49,598 nt of DNA from Chara braunii (Eukaryota > Streptophyta > Charophyceae > Charales > Characeae), in contig BFEA01000216.1 in NCBI GenBank assembly GCA_003427395.1, forward strand, positions 819,985-869,582, written 5' to 3'. The notes beneath the pieces were generated by a model, which saw nothing but the letters and a program-made list of their open reading frames with translations, did no database searches and was not told the origin of the DNA. Shown here in pieces: positions 41,284 through 49,598 of this stretch (position 1 is the first letter of the stretch; every line of letters begins with the position of its first letter). Position numbers and translations under genes: made by a program.

Positions 41284-42867
41284 GTTAGAAATGCCGAATC
41301 CAATGACTAAAGCCCCGAGGTAATCTGCCCTACGCGACAGTGCGTCAGCAACCTTGTTATACTCCCCCTTCAAGTAATCGATTTTGAAGTTATATTGCTC
41401 TATGACTTCAATCCATCGCTTGAGGGCATCGAAGAGAACAGGCTGTGTCTTTATCCACATCAGCGTCTGATGGTCAGTTCTCAAATAGAAGAACCTACCC
41501 AACAGAAAGTGCCTCCAATGGATCAGTGACTTATACAAGGAGTAGAGTTCTCTCTCGTAGGTGGACTTTGCCAACTTTTTGGATGGCATTTTTTTGCTCA
41601 TGTTCCCAATCGGTCTCAACTTTTTCTTATCCTGCTGAGCCAGCACTGCGTCAATGCCATATTGGCTTGCATCAGTGGTCACAATAAAAGGCTTATGAGG
41701 ATCGGGTACCATGAGAACCTCATGATTCATGAGGGCATGCTTCAATCGCTTGAAAGCAGCCTCACACTCATCACTCCACTCCCACGGTGTGTCAAGTCGA
41801 GTGAGATCAGTCAAAGGAGAGGCGATTGTAGAGTAATTCTTCACGAAGTTCCTACAGTAACCGCACATTCCTAAGAAAGATCTGACCTCAGTAATAGTCT
41901 GAGGTCGTGGCCAGTCCCTTATACTAGCCACCTTTGCATCTTCCGACCTAATCCCTGCCGCGGATACTTCATGACCCAAGTACAAGATCCTAGTGCGTCC
42001 GAACTCACATTTCTCTAGGTTGACCTTATACTTGTGCTGCCGCAGGAGTGAGAGAACAATCTCTAAATGTTGTGCATGCTCCTCAACAGACTTACTGAAG
42101 ACAAGAATATCGTTGAGGTACACGACGACAAACTCGTCCAAGTAATCATGGAAGATCCTATTCATGGCGTGCTGGAATGTACCCGGCGCATTGCAAAGGC
42201 CAAAGGGCATCACCACAAACTCGTACAGACCGTACCTGGTTTGAAATGCGGTTTTGTGTTGATCCTCAGGTCTTATGGCAATCTGATGGTAGCTGGATTT
42301 TAAATCTATCTTGGTATAGTACTTACATCCCTGCACCCTATCCAATAGGTCGTCAATGCGTGGTAGAGGCTCAACGTTCTTCACAGTGATGGCATTGAGG
42401 CCTCTATAATCAATGCACATCCTCAACGACCCCCCCTCCTTCGGTACAAATAACACTGGTGATCCGAAGGGGGAAGTACTAGGCCGTATCCATCCCTTCT
42501 CTGTAAGCTCTTTCAGTTGTCGCTGAAGTTCATCCAACTCGGCCGAAGCCATCCTATAGATCCTTCCCTTTGGGGTTTTACTCTCTCGAATGATTTCTAT
42601 GGCGTGGACAATCTCCCTATCTACGACTCCTGTAGGTTCCTTAAACAGATCAGGGAACTTAGCAACGACGTGTTCTATCTCTGGGGGTGTTTTAACGGCC
42701 TCCACTTTCTCAGAGACATACACTAGGTACATACCCTCCTCTTGGTTTTGTTTATAATAGTTGTAGAATATTGATGCACACAAGCAGCCATAGGATTCTA
42801 GTAACCTACTAGCCTCATACTTGGCCAGTGTCACAGTCCTTCCATCAGGCAACTTATGCTTGAGCAC
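41284..42867 (-). pseudogene. G5 reverse transcriptase-RNase H (long open frame, YLND)
   Basis: This is the longest frame in the window: 533 codons, of which the first 530 are element sequence. KGWIRPSTSPFGSPVLFVPK (124-143), [10 protein letters not shown] (151-160), KIDLKSSYHQI (186-196), MPFGLCNAPGTFQ (220-232) and YLGHEVS are in order. The catalytic box at 250-253 is YLND: the first of the two essential aspartates is Asn, so polymerase activity should be lost. RNase H has TTDASQYGIDAVL (397-409), STYERELYSL, TDHQTL and KVADALSRR. The frame then runs into the solo LTR. The upstream start (LKHKLPDGRTVTL) joins the protease spacer after a stop at about 42916. Confidence 0.93.
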
Positions 42868-43440
42868 CTTCTTGTCCCAGTCAAACTGGGGCTTGGCAAC
42901 CTCAAGGTAGTAGATTCATAACAGCATATCAAATGGTAAGTCGTCACTAACCAGGAACAAAATCTTGTGATAAAGTTCCCCTCCTCCATAGGAGAAGGTG
43001 CAGACTACATCCTTCACATAGTCTGTGACTACCATGCGCTCCTTATTGGCCAAAGTAGATGCTATTGGTCTACTTAGGTGTTGCACCTGGTCCTCTAGGC
43101 GCAACCTTTCCAAACAGTCGCGACTTATATAATTCCAGGTGGAGCCGATGTCTACGAAGGCACCACATTTGCGGCCTCCTACAACAACCTCCACTATGAA
43201 ATGTTCCCCTCTAGGACCTGCACTTAGTGCCACCCAGGACTCGCGTGGATCACTATTCGACCATTCGCTTTGCAAGTCCTCTAAGGCTTCAGACACATCC
43301 AGCGTACAGAGCATGGTTTGGTTTGGATGTGTCTGCAGGGTGACTAAAGAGTCATTAGTTGTGGCCATCTCATGAAGTGGCGAGGGTATCTGTCCCACTT
43401 CATCATGAGTAGAAGCAACTAAAACTTCCACCGGCCTCAA
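42868..43440 (-). pseudogene. G5 aspartic protease domain
   Basis: The minus-strand frame 43440-42916 carries KCGAFVDIGSTWNYIS, the retropepsin active site with Ile in place of Ser/Thr (Asp-Ile-Gly), then IASTLANKERMVVTDYVKDVVC and LPFDMLL, where a stop cuts the second half of the domain. A TGA at about 43440 and a TAG at about 43504 separate it from gag. Confidence 0.85.
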
Positions 43441-43505
43441 GTGTTTCCCGAACTAGAACTGGTCCCAGCCTGGGGAGAAGGCACCCCTCCCTTAGGGGGT
43501 ATATT

Positions 43506-45179
43506 CTATGTGACCTTTGCATTCTTGCATTTATACTGGGTGTGTCCGTATTCACCACAGTTGATGCAAGCACCACGCACTCGGCGGTCCCGCCACACTT
43601 CCCGATCAAGACCTGCCTTAACCCAATTTGCTACTTTGGACTGATTGGAGGCGGCCTGCCCTTGACTCTTTTGATGGCCGCCTTTTCCGCGGCCACCTGC
43701 CTTTACCTTGACTACTGCGGCGAGAGTGCTACCCTCAGCGATCTCCTCGCCGTCATACTCTGAGCCGTCCATCAGGCCGGTGAGCTCCTCGATTTCAGTT
43801 CGAGTCCCATCAGACTCAACCATCATCAATCTACTACCCTTCTTTTTCCATTCCTGTGGACTCTTCTTCTTCCTCTCGTCTACTGGAGTAGGTTGAGCAC
43901 TTCCTAGGGTAGCCTCCAAGTCTTAAGGCCTTTCTAGAGAAGGTCTCAAAAGAATGATACTCGAGGCGAACCTCGCTGGCCAGTAAGGTTCTGAGATTCT
44001 CCGGCAAACATCTCAGAAACATGGTCAATAAGACCTGGCCATCGTAGCGTACGTCGAGAACGACGATGAGGTTCTCTACGGTAGACTGTCAGCTCTCCAG
44101 TCTGAGCATCGCATCAGTGGCAATTTGTGCCCGCTGCGGATTATGCCAGCGACCTTCTGACATATCCAACAACTCTTCTAAAGTGAGAGTTATACCCCAG
44201 TCTGCCATGCTTCGTCCGAACTCGGCCTTAGCTACTATCCCATCCATCCATTTGGCTGCCTTACCCTCAAGCTAAGATGCAGCAGTAATCACCTCCTCCT
44301 CCTGCAACGTCCTCTTTGCCCTTACCCACATCGGAACCGTCCTCAACTGTTCCTCGTCCTTCTTCTCACCGGAGAAAGCAAGGGGTGGCTTCATCGAGGT
44401 CTTTGCGTACCATGGACTTTGCTGTTGTCCATGCGTTGGAACAGATTGTTGCGGTTGTGGTGTAGCTCTAACCGCTGGACCAGAAAAAGTAGAAGCAATA
44501 GTCTGTGCAGCTGCTGCAGACGTACCACTTGGTTGTGTGCCAACTTGTACCAAAAAGGGGCCTGACATCGCCGTCAATCCTGGCCTTTGCAAAAGGTCCA
44601 AGATTTGGTCCAAGGAGTTTTGCATGAAGTCCAACCTGCTGTCTACATGCGCATGCAATGCCAGTATGCTGGATCTTAACAGTTTCATTGCGTCAGACAT
44701 TGCTGACTCATCTAACTCCTCTAATGCAGCTTTGTCTGCCTCTAACGTATCTAGCCTGGCTGTTCTATTTCTAATCTCATTTTCTCTATCGGTAGCTTGC
44801 TTCAGTTCCCTCTCTAACCGTGTGCGGATCCTCTCAACTTGTTGGAGCTCTTGTAGCTCCCTCCTGCGTGGGATCACCGGACTGAACTGCGAGCCCGCCA
44901 TTTGACTAATGGAGTGACTACTGATCCGGAAGTACCCGTGGGCCCATGCGGCATCCCCAACTGGGTCCCAGACGAGGATGCAGCTGAGGATGCTGCGGCG
45001 GTAGCCATTGCTGCTGTGCTGGCTGCTGTTGCTGCCTGCTGTTGCTGCCTGCTCCCTAGCTGCGGCGTTTGCTGCTGCTAACGCCTGACTTGCAGCTAGT
45101 GCTGCTTCCCCGACTGCTGCGTAAGCACGGGCTCTAACTTCGGCACAAAGCCGTCTTTCGTCTCCCGACTGTAGGAACT
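43506..45179 (-). pseudogene. G5 gag relic
   Basis: The frame is open from about 45179 (after TTTTAG, which could also be a splice acceptor) with an Ala/Gln-rich start (AAVGEAALAASQALAAANAAAREQ). It passes MAGSQFSPV at 44901 and a coiled coil (ELQELQQVERIRTRLERELKQATDRENEI). A stop at 44272-44274 follows. The same frame continues KAAKWMDGIV and LEELLDMSEGRWHNPQRAQIA, meets TGA at about 44088, and goes on to MFLRCLPENLRTLLASEVRLEY. After a frameshift the tail (43919-43506) has Lys/Gly-rich sequence and CINCGEYGHTQYKC, a canonical CX2CX4HX4C zinc knuckle. It would build the virus-like particle. Confidence 0.85.
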
Positions 45180-46549
45180 AAAACACGTACAAGATCCTAC
45201 GTGATCTCGAACGTGTCAGCCTCGCATCGTCAACTCTACCCTCATCGGAGTCTGACCCACTCATCAGCTAGCCAAACACTATCTGCACTACAACTCCCTG
45301 CTGGAGTCCTACCACAGCATGTGTTTGACCGGCACCTAATTTTCTAAAAATAAATGTGTCCGGCAGGTCCCCTACTTAACCAATCAAGTGGCAGCCTACA
45401 ACATTCACAAAGACTGTTCACATAATCTAATTTTATCCAAACTAGTTTGCTTACAGAAGTTTTGCATACAACTGGCTATGGTAGTATACTACAGTCCTAA
45501 CTAAGTTGTCTGTGAGGTAGTAGCAGTCTGTAAACCAACTAATCAAAAAAAAAACTAAATTATGTTGCAGATGTATGAACTGTGGAAATGGTTGTGTTTA
45601 CAGTTGAGCACCAATTGGAATCTACCCTCCCCTCAATCCAACATACCGATGAGCATCAATGAGCAGCAGTGTCTTAGGTGTGCAATGTCGATCCACCCCT
45701 GTGCCCCAGGTGTATGCTTATGACCAGGCTTGCCCGTTGTTTATCCTCGCGTGCAACGAGCCGTACATCCGACTGTTCTGGCTGATCAAGAGGCAATTTA
45801 AGGACAGCCCCCAAGGTCGCTCAGTAATTATTTAACGTCGCAAACAGGACGACGATCACAGCCAGTGGACAGTTCAGAACCCCAACCAGAAATGTTTATA
45901 GACGGTCTGCATAAGCCTGTTCAGTCCGCACACCCCTCTATCAGCGCAGCAAAGAGCCTCAATGGAAAAAGCAGCCATCGCATGCGTGTACTAATCACAT
46001 TGGGTTGGCATGGTGACCGTGACCCACGTGCTTCGACCAGGGCCCTTCAGAGGCACCGCCCTTTCTCCTTCCAGATGCGCCACCGGGAAGATTGTTGTCT
46101 CTCAAGGTAGAGCCCTCACGGCACTTCACCAAAAAGAGAGGACTCTCAAGTTTGACTCACTTCCTCGCGGTAAGAAGAGATTGAGAGGGTAGATAAGGTA
46201 AGGAAACAACGTACCTGAAGATAGCTGCCCCCAACCACAGATTTCTCACCAATTGAGCTGAATGTGCATTTGATGACCGGTCGTAGCCTCGGTACCACCC
46301 ACAACGCAATGCAGTGCCACCTCAGGCAAATGCCACATCACCATGCTCTCATCACCATACATACATTCCGTTGTCTGCACAACGTCCCAAGCTGTATAGC
46401 CATCCAGCGCGCACCCCTCTACCCGGGTCGCGCGCTATTTCGCCTGACGTCACAAGCACCAACTGCGAAGAAGCATCGTCAACGCACCAAGTCTGTATGT
46501 CGCCAGCGCACACGGTAAGCGGCGAATCGAACCAGCTCCGATACCAAAT
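45180..46549 (-). other. G5 leader (5' untranslated region)
   Basis: This covers the sequence between primer-binding site and gag. It contains no frame with recognisable motifs. The plus strand has a possible splice donor (CACG|GTAAGC at about 46513), and poly-A-like runs occur near 45546. Confidence 0.5.
46535..46546 (-). promoter_or_regulatory. G5 primer-binding site (initiator Met tRNA type)
   Basis: The minus strand reads TGGTATCGGAGC three bases after the LTR end, matching the plant initiator-Met primer site TGGTATCAGAGC at 11 of 12 positions. Confidence 0.85.
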
Positions 46550-47163
46550 TGCAAGGAACATGAATGTGAGCGAAGTATAGAAATCCAAATTGCAAATCAC
46601 GCTGACGTCCAAGTAGTCAAACAAAGAGTAGATGGCACATTGGAACCAAGAAACCATTCATATGAGAACAATACAGCAGAATTGTCAGGGCAATGTCCCA
46701 GCCGTAGGGCCACACCAACAAAAGAACCCAATGTAGCTCTCTCTGAACGGCGATGGCGCCCTACCTACACTACTCCCAACAGCTACAACTACAACATGAT
46801 CACAACCAAACGACTTGAAGACCAGCGTGCTTGACGTCAACACCAATGCCGACCTCCTCTCTCCACTCCAGGTAAGTACCTCCGTAGCTCCCCACTCTTA
46901 TCCCATCTCCCTACTCTCGTGCCTCCTTCCCGAAGACCACCTTCGCCTCCCTACCTCTCACTGCGCCCTGCAGCCCGGCTATGGCTGTCGGCGCTCGCTG
47001 CCCTGCAGCGCCCCACACCGCTGCACCCGCTAGCGCGCTTCACCACCTAGCGCAGCATGCACACACTCGCTACACAATGCAGCAGCGTGCCGACAATGCC
47101 GCACCGGCCAAGATCCCCTCCCCTCCGCCTAGACTGCCTATATGTCGTGGTAGACGCGTTGTC
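46550..47163 (-). repeat. G5 5' LTR, truncated
   Basis: It matches 37767-38370 of the 3' LTR, including the TTCCTTGCA end and the CAG|GTAAGTACC on the plus strand (about 46871). Similarity stops at about 47163, so the outer 430 bases of the LTR, including its U3 start, are missing or replaced. Confidence 0.85.
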
Positions 47164-49598
47164 GGAGGGCACGGTGTCCCGGCCCTCCTGTGTACCAAAT
47201 CTCTGCATGGTGCCAGTTTCCTACTCTTGTACCTGGATCGTTTCTCGGCGTGGACAGGTCCCGGTGGCGTAGGCCTCAGCAAAAGGGGTGCGCCACAGGA
47301 CTTCCATTGGTCCACGCAGGCTCGGCGCCTTGCTGTACAGCAGAGCACAACCGGCCTGTGGCCGTGGTAGCCGTCGGGTTCGCCCAGGGACGCGGAAGTG
47401 AGACGGCAGGCTCAGTCTTTTCAACTGCGCACCGAGCGTCCCTCTACTGAGTTATGGGTAAGGTGCATGAGACAGAAAGTCGTTGTCGTTAAAAAAAAGA
47501 GAAAAAGAAGAATGAAACGCCAAAATTTAAATCCGCTTTTGCATGGGGAAAATTCAGTGGCCGCAAGTCACTGAGATGCTACGATTACCTGCCTATTGAT
47601 TTTATTTTTATTTACATAGTTTTCTTAATTTTAACTTCTCAGCTGTTGTTTTGTCACTTCGTAGGGAGGGCGGTCGATTCACGTTTCAGACTGCAACTGG
47701 TCTCATGGTCTGGGTCTTACTTGACCCCTCGTATACTCGTACCAGATATAATCGTCCGAATAGAGCGGACCCCAGTGGCCAGGATAAGGGACAAATACAG
47801 TGAGAATTAAAGAATGGAAAGAAAAGGGGGGAAGAGGTTAAAAATCGGGTTTTTAGATTCCTGCATGAACGTGGGCCTCGGTCCAGGCGAGGCTGATGCA
47901 CAGAGGGATTCTGGGACGCCACCCTTTCCTTCCCTTTCCTTTTCCTATGGCTATTATTATTATTGCTATTATTTTTATTATTATTATTTAGTTTTTTAAT
48001 TTTGATTTCTGCCTGTTGGCCTGTCCTTTGGAGGGGAGCCAACGGTTCGAATTACAAACCATCGATTTGTGGCCAGGGCCGACCTTGCATATACTATCCG
48101 CGGGTGAGCCCCCATAAGGCAAGGCTACGGATAACGGTGGCCTATCACAAGACAGAGACCTCGATGGACAAAGCAGACCTGGAACAGGTCCACAAGGACA
48201 GAGACTCAGGAGGGGAAAGTGAGATGAGTGATGCGGATCGAGACACAGATCTCAGGTCCTGGAACAGACCAGGAGAGATCCAGAGGCATCACCCAGGGGC
48301 AGACCCAGTGGAAGGAGGACCCGAGGCCAGCTCTCGACAACTGACGCCGAGGGGCCGCGGGACNCCAGGAGAGATCCAGAGGCATCACCCAGGGGCAGAC
48401 CCAGTGGAAGGAGGACCCGAGGCCAGCTCTCGACAACTGACGCCGAGGGGCCGCGGGACGGGAGAGAAGCAGAACAGAGGGAAAAGACGAGTGTGAGGCC
48501 ACAGCGCCGGAGGTCAGCGCATGGTCAATCTGAGAAACGGGGTATGAGCTACGGGGCGGTTACATGCGTACGCGTGGCACAGTCGAAGGTGTGTGAAGTT
48601 AGCGAGAGGGGTTGAGACAGACAGCGGGGTCGAGGAGAGGTGATCGAGGGGTCAACGCGTGGAAAGGGATGAGAGGTGGATGACGTTAATACAACGGGCT
48701 ATGCACAAGAATAAGGAGTGAGCTTACCGCGTTTCCGCTAGGGAGGTGGCCTTGGATCGAACACGGCATGAAGCTGTGGCCTGAGTACTCAGCCAACGCG
48801 TGGCACGTCCTGGAGTGTTCTCGAGTGTAGCTGGGAATGGTCGACTTCAATGCACCTGCGTTCCACCTGGAAGCGTGTGCGCGACACGTGGCAGTTTAGG
48901 GAGTGAGAGAAAGGTCAACAAGAAGGGGGAGACTGCGAGAGTGAGCGGGATGCGCGATCTTGTTGGATATAGTTGATGTCAACAACTGTCCCTAAGGCCG
49001 CTCGCCGTGTTTTGTGCTCACTGAGCCACAGCGAGTCTTCATGTTGTGGCGAGAGATTAGGAGAGATAGTGTGTGATCGTGCCAAGTGGCCAGAGGGTGA
49101 GTCTTCTCCCGAGTTTTCTTGCGGCCCAGGCGGGATCTGACCGATAGGTCGCCAATCATTGTGAGCGAGGAGAGGGAACAAAGTGAACAGGGCAGAGAGA
49201 GAAGGAGATCAAGCAAAGAAGAGGGGATGGGACTCCCCTCATCACTTGTTGACATCATGGACGGAGACGTGGCGAAAACACCAGGGTCATCAACGCAGCT
49301 TCCACGAGCGAGTCAATACNAGGGTTCAAGAAGTTCAGCTATGTGAATGAAAGACGATAAGTGTGTGACTGTCGACAGAAGCCTGCCTGACTCCAATGTC
49401 CTAAGCTGATCTCGCCTTGTGACACTTTAGTGAAGGGAACTGTTATGTGCGTGCTAGTAAACCGTCAGAGCCACGACANGTGACACTAGCGCACTCTAAT
49501 GAATAGCGTAGCCCTGTTGATGTCAGTTGTTCCTCCTTGAATACGTCCTCGTCGTTTAGCCTGTTCCCTGTTGTCTATGAGCAGTTCTTGAGGACTTG
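47164..49598. other. Unassigned region
   Basis: I see no supported gene. Two diverged direct repeats (about 47590-47760 and 47950-48120) each consist of AT-rich sequence followed by GTCC/GTCAC..GGGAG and a GGTTCGA- or GGTCGA-like tRNA B-box. An ATT-rich stretch is at 47951-47990. Single undetermined bases are at 48364, 49320 and 49479. Frames near 48000-48500 and 49119-49346 run through them and are unconvincing. Confidence 0.5.
48269..48459. repeat. 95-bp perfect duplication around a one-base gap
   Basis: 48269-48363 and 48365-48459 are identical (starting CCAGGAGAGATCCAG, ending GCCGCGGGAC), separated only by the undetermined base 48364. This is what two overlapping contig ends look like when joined without merging. 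Confidence 0.85.

Noticed and set aside
48030-48065. tRNA gene or SINE suggested by GGTTCGAATTAC
   Set aside because: Only a B-box-like string and one hairpin are present; no full cloverleaf, and the related copy at about 47670 is more diverged.
47963-48496. 177-codon plus-strand frame
   Set aside because: It includes the artefactual 95-bp duplication and an undetermined base, and begins in ATT-rich sequence.

Overview
The window looks like repeat-dense nuclear DNA of a streptophyte, most likely a charophyte green alga of the Chara type. This is inferred from plant-type Ty3/gypsy integrase-chromodomain elements, primer-binding sites close to plant initiator-Met tRNA, a plant-like 5S rRNA relic, a Helitron, and the remembered style of Chara polyproteins; no search was run. 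I found no convincing host protein-coding gene. Almost every long reading frame is a decayed piece of a transposable element.

Layout. 480-1690: LINE reverse-transcriptase relic (-). 1757-1873: degraded 5S rRNA-like sequence (+). 3007-5806: 5'-truncated gypsy relic G1 (+) with an LTR remnant, followed by 30-bp tandem repeats (5829-6120). About 7200-8798: 3' LTR of gypsy element G2 (-), with a helically phased TTGACC array and a 34-bp minisatellite. 8841-9246: C-terminal integrase/chromodomain part of G2. About 9247-18367: a roughly 9.1-kb Helitron (-) with a Rep/helicase relic, an extra unidentified frame, a GC hairpin at its 3' end and a tandem-repeat-rich 5' part containing the 195-base N gap. 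18369-23479: the rest of G2 (gag-protease-RT-RNase H-integrase, -), which itself carries a 482-bp hAT-like insertion. 23653-30325: gypsy element G3 (-) with two LTRs, a primer-binding site and gag-pol. About 30326-36900: gypsy element G4 (+), 5'-truncated. 37767-about 47163: gypsy element G5 (-), with a complete 3' LTR, a truncated 5' LTR, a primer-binding site and a solo LTR inserted in its pol. 47164-49598: mostly unassigned, with AT-rich repeats and a 95-bp duplication across a one-base gap.

The insertion order can be read from the sequence. G2 came first, then the Helitron entered its integrase C-terminal region and a hAT-like element entered its integrase N-terminal region. A solo LTR entered G5. 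All elements carry stops or frameshifts, and several have lost catalytic residues (YLDG in G1, YLND in G5, a protease without its Asp in G2). The best leads are the unidentified frame downstream of the Helitron helicase, the W-box-like array phased at about one DNA turn in the G2 LTR, the conserved LTR block with a potential antisense splice donor, and the mosaic 5' LTR of G3.
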